Assembly (NCBI GenBank): GCA_943369295.1
Contig: CALRMU020000001.1
Span: 434,001-498,000, forward strand
From: JAKRSE01 sp943369295
GTDB taxonomy: Bacteria > Armatimonadota > Fimbriimonadia > Fimbriimonadales > Fimbriimonadaceae
DNA: 64,000 nt
Direction of reading: 5' to 3'
Shown here: positions 25,001-32,671 of the stretch, in pieces
How the letters are laid out: each line of letters starts with the position of its first letter
How positions within the stretch are numbered: position 1 is the stretch's first letter
Program-made: the position numbers and the translations under genes
The notes under the pieces: generated by a model
The model's database searches: none
What the model saw: the letters and a program-made list of their open reading frames with translations, nothing else
What the model was told of the DNA's origin: nothing

Positions 25001-26889
25001 ACCCAAGACTGTTCAGTTGAACTCGTGATAGTGACGAGGTAACCCTTTTGACCATTTGGTGCAACCATGCTCTCAGCCAAAGCTTTTGCTTGAGCCCAAG
25101 TTGTGCCGGCAGCCACAGGCACTCGCGCATAGAAGTTGTTGTTTCCGCCCCGAGCTGCTTCCCATTGTCTCCAAGTGTAGGGAGGGTCGCCTTCTTCCAC
25201 AACAAAGCCAGTCGCCCAAACGTCATCCGGAACATCGTTCCATTCCCAGGCCGAACCTCTGTTCACCAAAAGACCAAAGTGTTCATTGTTCTTTGTGTTG
25301 TCCGGCTGGGATGGACCCCAGTTGGAGTAGCTAGCCGCTTCTCCTGTCGTCCAGCTCCAGTTGCCAGCTGGCTCGGTGGTCAGGCTGGTCTGGCGCATGC
25401 CGATGTAAGGTCCAGCTTTCGCCCAGCCCCAATCCATCCAAAGAGCCGAACCATCTACCTTCGTTGACTTATCTACCAAGTCATTAATGAAGGCCTGTTC
25501 TTCCTTGGAGGTAATCGAGGTGAGATAAGCCTGTCTGCCGCTGGGGCCGGAGAGCTCTTGAGCCCACAGATTGGCTTCGGTCCAGGTGCCACCACCTTCT
25601 GTGGGAACCACGGCATACCATCGTCCTGTATCTTTGTTGAACTGCCAGTTAAGGGGCTGTCCTGCTTCTACCCAGTAGCCAGGAACGTTCCAAACGTTGG
25701 GGCGCCAAATGTCGTTCCATCTGCCATTGTTATACAAATGGTTGGCATCTTCATCTACTCCGCCTGAAAGTGAGTTGTTGGGCTCCCCGGGCTGCCAGTT
25801 AGAGTAGCGCCACGGCTCCCCGCTGACCCATTTCCAATCTGCTGAAGGCTCATTTGAACCGGGATCTTGATAGCCGCCCAGCCACCCACCATTTGGTGAA
25901 CCAAAAGTCGGCAAAAGCGTGTTATTGATAAAATTCTGTTCGTGGCTGGAAGTGATGCTAAGGAGGTAAGTTGGCTCTCCATTGGGGCCAGGAATCGATT
26001 CAGCAAGTGTCCGTGCCTCTTCCCAGCTGAGGCCAGATTGAGCGATGTAGGTGTAGCTGCGCCCTGTTTTGGGGTCCCTCACCCAGTTCACCCAATCGCC
26101 TGCTTCGACAAGAAAGGTTGTATAGCCAGGAACATCGGCGGCATCAAACCACTTTCTGACTCCGCCAACATTGACGAGCAGAAGGTCTTCGCCAGATCCT
26201 CCGTTATTGGGCTCGCCACCCTGCCAGTCGGTGTAGGACCAGGGTTCACTGTTCGACCAGGCCCATCCACCATTTGGTTCAGTCCCTGCGGCGGCCTGCT
26301 CTGCTCCCACCATGACCGCTCTGCTGCCAGCTGCCGGGAGCATCCTGGTTCTAATCCAATCCCATTCGGTGCTGCTGGTGATTGTTGCCAGATAGCCAGG
26401 TTTGCCGTCAGGAGCAGTCAGAGCTTTAGCATTGGCTTTGGCTGTGCTGAAATCCATTCCTGCCCGAACTGTGATAAGAGCGTAGTGGTGCTGATTGTTG
26501 GGGTTGTAAACCCAGTTAATCCGGCTGGTGGGAAAAGTGGCGAGTCCGATAGTGCGGCTGAAACTGACGGTTCTGCCTTCAATTGTGGCTTCTGCCCTGG
26601 CAGTCCAGGTGCTGGGAGTGACAGAATTTGAGTCGGTGAGGCTGACGCGGACTGTCACACCATCAACTGTGTAGCTGGCAGCTTGACCCGCCGTCAGGCT
26701 CTGGCTCCAGACATCGTACTTTGCCAATTCAGCCGCCCCTTCTAAAGCAAACTGAGTCTTAATCTGCAGTTCCTGGTCAGCGGCTGTTCGGTAAGCATAG
26801 CTGGCAAAGGCGGCCACGCTGCCCGCTGCAATCATTCCCGCAAAGAGAATGACCAGGGTGTGCAGCAGAGTGGCGCCTCGCTGGAGCAT
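22084..26889 (-). CDS. Giant PilX-like minor pilin/adhesin with four C-type-lectin-like domains
   Basis: 1601 residues. N-terminal RGATLLHTLVILFAGMIAAG resembles the PilX-type pilin helix but lacks Glu at +5. Four C-type-lectin-like repeats follow, about 125-263, 268-410, 414-566 and 572-744. Repeats 1 and 2 have GGEPNNGG and PGEPNNSLS plus WND (EPN, mannose-type sugar site), and repeat 3 has QPD (galactose-type). No cysteine occurs in this region, so the canonical disulphides are absent. A jelly-roll-like module (about 860-935) and a fibro-slime-like module (1303-1367: VVYINGILALDHGGKH...RIDVFYADLH) follow. The C-terminus (about 1490-1601) is the repetitive VVNGELNING/VYGNVTINGG beta-solenoid seen in PilX-like proteins. 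It begins 3 nt after the previous gene. Confidence 0.85.
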   Translation of the reverse strand: MLQRGATLLHTLVILFAGMIAAGSVAAFASYAYRTAADQELQIKTQFALEGAAELAKYDVWSQSLTAGQAASYTVDGVTVRVSLTDSNSVTPSTWTARAEATIEGRTVSFSRTIGLATFPTSRINWVYNPNNQHHYALITVRAGMDFSTAKANAKALTAPDGKPGYLATITSSTEWDWIRTRMLPAAGSRAVMVGAEQAAAGTEPNGGWAWSNSEPWSYTDWQGGEPNNGGSGEDLLLVNVGGVRKWFDAADVPGYTTFLVEAGDWVNWVRDPKTGRSYTYIAQSGLSWEEARTLAESIPGPNGEPTYLLSITSSHEQNFINNTLLPTFGSPNGGWLGGYQDPGSNEPSADWKWVSGEPWRYSNWQPGEPNNSLSGGVDEDANHLYNNGRWNDIWRPNVWNVPGYWVEAGQPLNWQFNKDTGRWYAVVPTEGGGTWTEANLWAQELSGPSGRQAYLTSITSKEEQAFINDLVDKSTKVDGSALWMDWGWAKAGPYIGMRQTSLTTEPAGNWSWTTGEAASYSNWGPSQPDNTKNNEHFGLLVNRGSAWEWNDVPDDVWATGFVVEEGDPPYTWRQWEAARGGNNNFYARVPVAAGTTWAQAKALAESMVAPNGQKGYLVTITSSTEQSWVQSTFNTGSPTLGTAGGLTWSGAKQEPGSWEPKMGWVWDNGEDLISFWGNESSPGGGYWSGWHFMTPTRSPSESLTKISDGTGLDFGFLGLQSGSLTWQNQVGSTLFYNVIVEAGQPSQLMLLQSRWLCEWDKAANHHPDSARYPYPASDFSGALGPYEWPILSAGGARFTDRDPVTNEHLIYTPGNRGGNHQMFIEQEGKASFPLDSTTSETTGFFPTDGPGGRRQEHYKGTFFLADSAAVTSLTMSMPAIDNHGYVFINGQYAFGGGQSLTNRSLLRVGDNRIDLFINNYGGPGNTGLSISVPLRPYAKPIRVMHPNQFGLAIRDDLDAADSPVLKIEGNAYHAPGNLPSGLSSQSHVAGFLYTKSTEKSTDITYDYRVSGAEADDLKWPVYDEDEWHDFATITYSDGTTITNPTFSSPGTAFSSTGTLRISGVYSGRGAIHADQVIITGHLRPATPDSQLSIISPDVQFGSGTNMTHYIDAVIFAELVEVMRPTVLTGSIAAGTLAMENGRNSNLTIRQRELIWRSKALAKDLRLPGYWEPNALTGTYYRYTSMGDMTSGSIGTVPFTLGGRLNSNFRPFSSPIGRFWNAPTIQMTETTFPSRQLNWWTPTGTRVVQEKVQIDQMPFSFGSPFYPDGFTDGRSLRGVHWRGGFDMNSQGEINAAALTIPASDDMAVVYINGILALDHGGKHPLTTAGVSLVDRSMIRVGSNRIDVFYADLHMGGGFQLSSNITFYPTAPSVSSFTQSDHMYNWGLYIQGAFNMNQNFTMFGDAMVGSPWQRGGGTQVFHGMTWTSVASRPANVTYNGHSTVSTSLLTRPSLPATSYYSSRANSLLTSSTLGPQTNTGTAPRLHYREGSLTVSGTGNWTGRHTIVVNGELNINGALNTSGSDSRVVFIVYGNVTINGGGSSVRANILCQNQISISSATTLFGALWMQNFNQTAPLTIWQDGFLYFSPEERTRHFLPGFLP

Positions 26890-26892
26890 GGG

Positions 26893-28098
26893 CTACTTAA
26901 GCCCCCTTAGAGCGATCTTTGCCAGGAAGGGGTCACTGTTCAGCGTGCTGTTACTGTCGGTCCTGTCCTCGAAAATGATCCTGACCTGCGTGCCGATTGC
27001 CCTGAATGGGAAAGAGTATTCGGTCCAGAAATCGACGTTGGTTGATCTGGCGCTGCGATCGTGAACTTCTCGATGGAGCAGTGTTGCTCCCGTGCCAACA
27101 TCCACGACCCTGACAAGAAGTGCCCCAAATTGAGTTGAGCTTGTACTGCCGTAGAACCCGTAGCTGAAGCTCAGCACGTATTCATCGTTAGCCGCAGAAG
27201 CCACAGTCTGGGTCATTGTGAAGTTGGCAGGAGTGTTGCCAGAGTTCATTTGAACAGAATAGAAGCTGTTTTCGGCCAGACCAAAGTTGGTGGTCAGACC
27301 GTTGCTTCCTGTGCTTCCGCTTATGGTCCAGTTTGTGAAAGCGGCTTTGGCAAAATCGCCATTCACCAAAAGGTTGGGGCCAGAACCCTGCTCGCGGCCA
27401 TCAAGTTCGTTTATCCATCCAGCTCTTCTCTGAACGGTGGATCGACGAAGGCTTCGTTCGTCCCCCGAGGCTTGTCCGACGGTGGAGTTAAGACCGATTC
27501 CGGAGCCTTGGGCCGTGATGAGCACAGATTTTCCTTGGCTGTCAGCTGTAAACTGCAGGTCTGTTAGGCGATTGAACCGAAAGGTTTGATCGGCGACAGA
27601 GGTGAAAGTGAAAATCGTATCCCAGTTGGTTGGGGTGGTTGAAATTGCTGCGGGGTCGGGAGATGCTTGATTTACTTTGATTAACCTTTTGGTTGAATCG
27701 CCACCAAAGCCTGCTGCCAGCCAGATGTAGAAGATGTGGCTTCCGGGAATGTAGGCTTCAGTTCCGCCTTCTGTGACGGCGCTGGCGACGTGAGAATCTG
27801 GCCCTGCGACTCCATCGGTATCAATCATCTTTTCTGGCATCGCACAGCGGAGCATTCTTGCGTTGGCGAAGGTGCCGCTGCCAGTGAAGGTGAAGGCATC
27901 GCAGCCAAGAGATGATCTCACCGTCTTGGCGACGTCATCTGCGACTGTCTGCGCTTGGCTGATCACCTGAGCCTTGCCGGCATCCTGCGTGGCTCGCCGC
28001 ATGGCAAAGGCATAGAGGGCGGCCGAGCCGCTGATGACGAGAACACTGAGCCCTAATGAAGTCAAAAGCTCTAAGGTGGTGAATCCGCGTCTAAACAG
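26893..28098 (-). CDS. PilW-like pseudopilin with carbohydrate-binding-like C-terminus
   Basis: Prepilin signal RRG|FTTLELLTSLGLSVLVISG with Glu +5. The C-terminal ~155 residues begin NLLVNGDFAKAAFTNWTISG and have the jelly-roll look of CBM4/DUF642-type domains, ending in IIFEDRTDSNSTL. The start is unclear: no ATG or GTG is near the signal. A CTG at 28098 has GGTGGAGG 6 nt upstream and overlaps the end of the previous gene. TTG codons at 28155 and 28137 would add 13-19 residues and a 45-65-nt overlap. Middle gene of a three-gene minor pilin operon. Confidence 0.82.
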   Translation of the reverse strand: MFRRGFTTLELLTSLGLSVLVISGSAALYAFAMRRATQDAGKAQVISQAQTVADDVAKTVRSSLGCDAFTFTGSGTFANARMLRCAMPEKMIDTDGVAGPDSHVASAVTEGGTEAYIPGSHIFYIWLAAGFGGDSTKRLIKVNQASPDPAAISTTPTNWDTIFTFTSVADQTFRFNRLTDLQFTADSQGKSVLITAQGSGIGLNSTVGQASGDERSLRRSTVQRRAGWINELDGREQGSGPNLLVNGDFAKAAFTNWTISGSTGSNGLTTNFGLAENSFYSVQMNSGNTPANFTMTQTVASAANDEYVLSFSYGFYGSTSSTQFGALLVRVVDVGTGATLLHREVHDRSARSTNVDFWTEYSFPFRAIGTQVRIIFEDRTDSNSTLNSDPFLAKIALRGLK

Positions 28099-28945
28099 GG
28101 GAGACCTCCACCTGGATCGAGCCAGTGTTGTCGGCAAGGGAATCGTGGACCCCAAAGATGATATAGCGGGCTCCGGCAGGAATGGTTATCCTTGTGGCTG
28201 AAGCCCCGATGAGAAAATCCTGCCCGATGTCAACTCCGGCACCAGTCGAGCCAGTGTTAAAGTCTGTGCCGTGGTTTATGGCATCTGGCACTCGGCTTAA
28301 TGCGGCCTGATCCCGGCCCAGAACGAGATTTGTCCGGGAGAAAACTGTAATGAGAGCCGAGCTGGTTGCGTTGGGGGCCGTTGTATAGGTGCCTACCGTC
28401 CTCACATCAATCTGAGATCCTTCGGTAAATCCGTAAGCAAGAAGATCAAGAATTACCGGCTTGGGGTCAAGGGCATCGTTAAGATGCAGGAAGCTGCTAG
28501 TGGCTCTAACCAAAAGGTTGGCCGTCAGTTTAGGGATAGGCGGATCGCGCAGAACAAAGGACTGAAACTCCATCGTCTGGGGACGGAGTGATTCACCAAT
28601 TCTCGCGTTCCAAGTGGCTTTGCACCAAAGCTCCTGCAGGCCGGGTTTGGCAGTGACAGATGCAAGGCGTGTTTCGACCTGCACATCTGAACTGACTCCC
28701 GGAATCGATTCCGTAAGATTTGTTGAGACATTAAGAGGGAAGGAACGGTTGGGGTTGGCCCTTAAATCTTCCATCACCTGGCGCATTCGGCTGGCCACGA
28801 GGCCGCGTTCCTCTGCCATTCTCAGTCGTTCTGAGGCAAAGGTTAAGCCACCCACCAGGCTGACTGAAACCAGAGCCAGGCAGGCCAAAGCGGTCATGAC
28901 CTCGATAAGCGTCACGCCGAATTGCCGTCTGCGGTATGCCCGCAT
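28091..28945 (-). CDS. PilV-like pseudopilin, first gene of the operon
   Basis: 284 residues. Signal RRQFG|VTLIEVMTALACLALVSV (Glu +5), followed by a PilV-like helix. The C-terminal part (about 215-284: QDFLIGASATRITIPAGARY...HDSLADNTGSIQVEV) resembles the LecA/PA-IL-like galactose-binding beta-sandwich found at the ends of surface proteins. The last codons carry the ribosome binding site of the next gene. With its two followers it makes a minor-pilin set in which every member ends in an adhesion-type domain. Confidence 0.85.
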   Translation of the reverse strand: MRAYRRRQFGVTLIEVMTALACLALVSVSLVGGLTFASERLRMAEERGLVASRMRQVMEDLRANPNRSFPLNVSTNLTESIPGVSSDVQVETRLASVTAKPGLQELWCKATWNARIGESLRPQTMEFQSFVLRDPPIPKLTANLLVRATSSFLHLNDALDPKPVILDLLAYGFTEGSQIDVRTVGTYTTAPNATSSALITVFSRTNLVLGRDQAALSRVPDAINHGTDFNTGSTGAGVDIGQDFLIGASATRITIPAGARYIIFGVHDSLADNTGSIQVEVSPV

Positions 28946-29041
28946 ACTTGCTAGGTCGGCAGTTTTACGGGGATTCTTCAGGTTTTGGGGGTGAGTTGGA
29001 GTCTGGTGGCACCCTGGCGAACATTCTGTGATCTCTCAGTT

Positions 29042-29082
29042 CCCGGCCTTCTCCGCCTTCAGCGGAGCCAGACCGGGGCACC
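29042..29082 (-). repeat. REP-like element, subtype CCCGG/CCGGG, copy 1
   Basis: 41 bp matching 29526-29566 with one difference. In minus sense the head GGTGCC precedes an imperfect hairpin with outer stem CCCGG/CCGGG and inner stem CTCCGC/GCGGAG. Confidence 0.8.
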
Positions 29083-29236
29083 GAGAAGTGAACGGTTAAG
29101 CAGATATGATTCTCATCAATGGTTTTGGTGCCCCGCTCTGGCCCGAGCCTGCGAGGGAAGGGCGGGAAAGATTCCTCTGGCAGTCAGCAGATCGTGCACA
29201 CCCACATTCAGATAAGGCAATCATCGTCCTAGATTG

Positions 29237-29258
29237 CACTGGCGATGCCAGTGGCACA
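29237..29258 (-). repeat. REP-like element, CACTGGC-GAT-GCCAGTG subtype
   Basis: Seven-bp stem with GAT loop, followed by GCACAG; in minus sense the head is TGTGCCAC. Nearly identical to 29401-29425. Confidence 0.65.
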
Positions 29259-29400
29259 GGCGGGATAGTGACAATTTCCTTAGGGCCAAGGCAGGCCAAA
29301 GATGGAAGAGGACCGACCCCCAAACGATTTCATTCCTGGCTGAGCGAAGCTTAACCAGGCCACAAACACATTTGTTCTGGAGTGATGACTATTCCAGACT

Positions 29401-29425
29401 GGACTGGCGATGCCAGTGGCACAGG
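29401..29425 (-). repeat. REP-like element, ACTGGC-GAT-GCCAGT subtype, second copy
   Basis: Shares ACTGGCGATGCCAGTGGCAC with the element at 29237, in the same orientation. Confidence 0.65.
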
Positions 29426-29469
29426 TTCAAGGAATTGAAAGTCTGGTACTAGCGTAAGAAGCTCGGGCT

Positions 29470-29494
29470 GGGTGCCACGACTCCATGAGTCGTG
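29470..29494 (+). repeat. REP-like element, CACGACTC subtype
   Basis: Head GGGTGC followed by CACGACTC-CAT-GAGTCGTG, an 8-bp perfect stem. Related to the element at 33653. Confidence 0.65.
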
Positions 29495-29525
29495 CTTGTC
29501 TACATCGCTCAGAAATTTATCCTTT

Positions 29526-29566
29526 CCCGGCCTTCTCCGCCTTCGGCGGAGCCAGACCGGGGCACC
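29526..29566 (-). repeat. REP-like element, subtype CCCGG/CCGGG, copy 2
   Basis: One mismatch over 41 bp to 29042-29082, in the same orientation, ending in GGGGCACC (minus-sense head GGTGCCCC). Confidence 0.8.
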
Positions 29567-29628
29567 GACAGGTGAGGTTTCTAGACACTGGGCGAGGTTC
29601 AGCTGCATCCGAGAGTCACCAACAAGGG

Positions 29629-30294
29629 TTACCCCTGCCGACTCACCATTTCATTAATCCAAAGCGGAGCGAAGGGAGAGGTGCAGCCTTTGGGTGTCGG
29701 GTAGTCCCTAAAAACTCCCAGCCTTTCCCCGATTTCCAGGGCTCTGGAGCGAAAGGCACGGTGATGAATCCCGATCGAAGCCAGGGTGAAGTTCATGGTC
29801 CATTGAGCGGAGCGGTGAGCCCCCGGCATTTCAGCCTCAATCCGATCCAAAAGGTGGCTGAGGTCCAGCCCCTCAGCCTGCTTATCCACCCGTTCTGAGG
29901 TTAGGCTCCAAGCCGACCTCTGCAGCATGGGGTCGGTGGAATCAATCCACTTCAGCCGCATCTCTTCTTTTTGAGGGTGCAGCTTTACAACGTAAGCGTT
30001 TAGCCAATCGGCCAGCTGCCAAAGTGTGGCAGTCGGCACCATGGATTCCAACTCTTCAAAGGTCCATTCTTTGGGCTTGCAGATGAGAATCGAAAGCAGC
30101 CGAGCATCAAGGTTTCCGGTCGCCCAAAGCTCTTTGGCCAGAGCATGGTCGGTCTTAATCTTCTTGGCTGCGACCCTTAGGTCTCCCATTTTCAGACCGA
30201 ATTGATTGTCATCCGCTCCGTTCTTTTTATTGAAATCTCTTTGTTTTTGAGTTCCCAGAGCTTCTAGCTCGGTCATCACTTCGGTCAGGGTCAT
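29629..30294 (-). CDS. AlkD-like DNA alkylation repair protein
   Basis: 221 residues, all helical HEAT-like repeats of the PF08713 family. Landmarks include FGLKMGDLRVAAKKI, then LAKELWATGNLDARLLSILICKP, and LWQLADWLNAYVVKLHP. Characterised members are glycosylases that remove N3/N7-alkylated purines by base stacking rather than a pocket. Cytoplasmic; monocistronic. Confidence 0.85.
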   Translation of the reverse strand: MTLTEVMTELEALGTQKQRDFNKKNGADDNQFGLKMGDLRVAAKKIKTDHALAKELWATGNLDARLLSILICKPKEWTFEELESMVPTATLWQLADWLNAYVVKLHPQKEEMRLKWIDSTDPMLQRSAWSLTSERVDKQAEGLDLSHLLDRIEAEMPGAHRSAQWTMNFTLASIGIHHRAFRSRALEIGERLGVFRDYPTPKGCTSPFAPLWINEMVSRQG

Positions 30295-30351
30295 GGCGGG
30301 CTTTTACCTCAATACTGCCTTGCTGGGGGTTCGGCTTGGTAGTCTAGAAGT

Positions 30352-31254
30352 GTGGAACCAGCTCGCATCTACGGAATACTCGCCCCCAAAGCTAAGCGGG
30401 TGGTGCTGTTTCGGCGGGGACCATCGCAGCACACGTTGCAGTTGGTGTGGGATCTGGAGACTGATAGGGTCACTCCGGGTCAATGGATTAAAGGGAAGGT
30501 TTTTGTCGAGCGGAGCGATGTCAGCCAGGACGGCCGCTATTTGATTGCAGCCGTCTCCAACTACACCAGGATGCACGGAGAGAATCCTTTGGACTTTTGG
30601 ACAGCAATAAGCCGCCCTCCATACTTCACCGCCATAGCCTTTTTTGAATCAACTAGCACTTATGAAGGGGGCGGTTTCTGGAAGTCAAAAACTGAAGTTT
30701 GGCTCAACAATTTTATCGGATGTTGGGAAGAGAAGCAGGGTGTTAAGCCTCCAGTTAAAGCTGTCCTCATGCATAGCGCAGGGATCTCAGGTCCAGTCCT
30801 TTGGGATCAAATCATGCTTAAACGAGCCTGGAAGGTTGAAACGAGGCTGGAAGCTGTTTTCTGGGAGCGAAATGGTGAGGACCGTCGTCAGGCAGCCATC
30901 GCACTTGGGTTTGATCCTGCATTCGTTGTCGACTATCCCCGGCGAGGAGCAAAGCTGGTTCAGACAACATGGACCAGACCTTTCAAGTATGGGTCCATGA
31001 CTTGCTCAGACCTGTGGGATAGGACGGTTTGGCAGCTTCTCGATCTGGAGGGTTCGGTTGTCCGGGAATGGACGGCTCCGACCGACCAGCCCTTCTGGCT
31101 GGAAGTCGACCACAATGACTTGCCGATCTTCTCAGAGAAAGGCTGCCTCTACCGGTGGACCGGCTTCCCCCACGGGGAGCCGACCCTCGTCGCTGACCTC
31201 AACCCTTACACTTTTCAGCCGGTCCCGCCGCCAGACTGGGCGACCAAGTGGTGA
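30352..31254 (+). CDS. Conserved protein of unknown function
   Basis: 300 residues from a GTG. N-terminus MEPARIYGILAPKAKRVVLFRRGPS, then WDLETD...PGQWIKGKVF, SQDGRYLIAAVSNY, WTAISRPPYFTAIAFF, GGGFW. The order of these blocks recalls an uncharacterised family I associate with planctomycete and myxobacterial genomes; I could not verify this here. It appears beta-rich, with no signal peptide or membrane helix. It converges with the glycosidase gene, 4 nt apart. Confidence 0.75.
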   Translation: MEPARIYGILAPKAKRVVLFRRGPSQHTLQLVWDLETDRVTPGQWIKGKVFVERSDVSQDGRYLIAAVSNYTRMHGENPLDFWTAISRPPYFTAIAFFESTSTYEGGGFWKSKTEVWLNNFIGCWEEKQGVKPPVKAVLMHSAGISGPVLWDQIMLKRAWKVETRLEAVFWERNGEDRRQAAIALGFDPAFVVDYPRRGAKLVQTTWTRPFKYGSMTCSDLWDRTVWQLLDLEGSVVREWTAPTDQPFWLEVDHNDLPIFSEKGCLYRWTGFPHGEPTLVADLNPYTFQPVPPPDWATKW

Positions 31255-31258
31255 AGCG

Positions 31259-32671
31259 CTAAGGCACAGCGGGAGGCGGCGAGGCCGGAGCGGCGGCTTC
31301 GACCGTCACCTTGACCTCCAAGACCTTTCCGTTGACCCAAGCCCTTAGGGTCGCTTCTCCGGGCTTAAGACCCCGCAAAAACCCACCCTGATCCACCCAA
31401 GCATCGCCCTGCGCCGACCAGATGACTCTGGCATTGTCCAGCGCGGCTCCCTTGCCATCCAGCACCCTGTACTGGTTAAAGATGCCCATAGTCAGGCGAG
31501 GACGGCCCTGAATCACGGTCGGAGCGTTTTCCGGAGTCGTTTCGGGGAATGGCTGCTGAGTAAAGAAGAGGATTCCGTTGGCTACGGCGCGAGAAGTCTT
31601 GTCTGAGGGGCGGTTGACACTCACTCCCTTCAAGACCATTTCGCTGCTGCCTCCGCCATCAAGATTCATGGCGTCGGTGCAGCCGAGTTTCTGCATAATC
31701 ACGCCGAGTTCGGAAAGGCTGGCGCCTCGGCTCAGGCCCGGCTGACGGCCATCCACAACTACCATCCAGATGTCGCCTTGGATTGTGCTGCCGATTGCGG
31801 TTCGGGGGTGGCGGTCGTTCCAGAAGGCGGCATTAAAGCCTTCGTCAAGGCCGTTGGCGACCAAGGCTCCTTTTCTGAGCACCATGGGTCCGCCCGCCAC
31901 TGCCTCATTGAAGAGCGTGAAGTCGAAGCCAGAAATCCCGACTTCGATAGAGACTTCTGTGTCTGGGGTCAGGCTTTTAAAGGCATCGGCTGTGGTGCCT
32001 GAAGCAGAAAGCACAGCAGTGCCAGGAAGGATGGAGACCACCTTTTCGCCGGAAACCACCTTCTCAACCTTGCCGGTGATCACCGATTTGGGCCGCAGAA
32101 CTTGATCGGTTTTGATGACAACATGGACTCCGCTGGTTTTAAAGCCAGCCTGTCCGGCAATGGGCATGTTGAGAACAAGATCGTTGTTGGCTGATTCTTG
32201 GTTGACGCCAGCGAGAGGTGTCTTCACCCCTCCCACGCTCACAGATCCGCTGAAGACGGCGGGACCGTAGCCGACCCCGCCAGGACCCCAGGCAATGGCG
32301 CTGCGCTTGGGCCAAGGGCCAGAAAGGAGCTCGCCGTTTCGAAGCATTAACCCAAGAGGATCGCCTGTCCAGGGGAAGAAATCGGCATTGATTCCGGCCA
32401 AGGCGTTTGTCCGCTCGACCATGGCCGGCATGGTTTCTCTGCCTGTGACTTCGCCGTTCTGATCACCTAAGATCACGGGGCCGGCCAGACCAGATTCTGC
32501 CCTGACTTCGGTCGATTTGGGCGACCATCGGTAGGCGTGAATGACCAGGGGCTTGGCGAAATCGACCTCCATTCGGTAGGTGAGGCCGGGCGCAATCAGC
32601 TTCTCCCAAGATCGAACTTGAGCCAGGCCAGCAGCCGGTAAAAGTGCTAGGAGGACTAACCAGCGTCGCAT
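31259..32671 (-). CDS. Secreted phosphodiester glycosidase (NAGPA-like)
   Basis: 470 residues. Signal peptide MRRWLVLLALLPAAGLAQ. NAGPA domain (PF09992-type) about 85-375 with AGINADFFPW, then VAGGPMVLRKG, RHPRTAIG, VVVDGRQPGLSRGASLSELG and DAMNLDGGGSSEMV, all family hallmarks. The C-terminal ~95 residues form a small Ig-like beta domain with a Pro-rich end. Homologues cleave N-acetylglucosamine from phosphodiester-linked glycans such as exopolymers. Its start overlaps the end of the LD-carboxypeptidase gene by 16 nt. Confidence 0.92.
   Translation of the reverse strand: MRRWLVLLALLPAAGLAQVRSWEKLIAPGLTYRMEVDFAKPLVIHAYRWSPKSTEVRAESGLAGPVILGDQNGEVTGRETMPAMVERTNALAGINADFFPWTGDPLGLMLRNGELLSGPWPKRSAIAWGPGGVGYGPAVFSGSVSVGGVKTPLAGVNQESANNDLVLNMPIAGQAGFKTSGVHVVIKTDQVLRPKSVITGKVEKVVSGEKVVSILPGTAVLSASGTTADAFKSLTPDTEVSIEVGISGFDFTLFNEAVAGGPMVLRKGALVANGLDEGFNAAFWNDRHPRTAIGSTIQGDIWMVVVDGRQPGLSRGASLSELGVIMQKLGCTDAMNLDGGGSSEMVLKGVSVNRPSDKTSRAVANGILFFTQQPFPETTPENAPTVIQGRPRLTMGIFNQYRVLDGKGAALDNARVIWSAQGDAWVDQGGFLRGLKPGEATLRAWVNGKVLEVKVTVEAAAPASPPPAVP

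Larger units (their letters stand above)
28946..29628. other. Intergenic region packed with REP-like palindromes
   Basis: 683 bp without a credible gene. It holds five REP-like elements of three sequence subtypes, listed separately, between the pilin operon and the AlkD-like gene. Short frames here run through the repeats and have no protein-like character. Confidence 0.7.

Noticed and set aside
29106..29354. 82-codon frame in the pilin/alkD gap
   Set aside because: It reads through REP-like repeats, and its residues come from the palindromes.
28946..29628. CRISPR-like repeats
   Set aside because: Repeats are palindromic, of different subtypes and orientations, irregularly spaced, with no spacers or cas genes.
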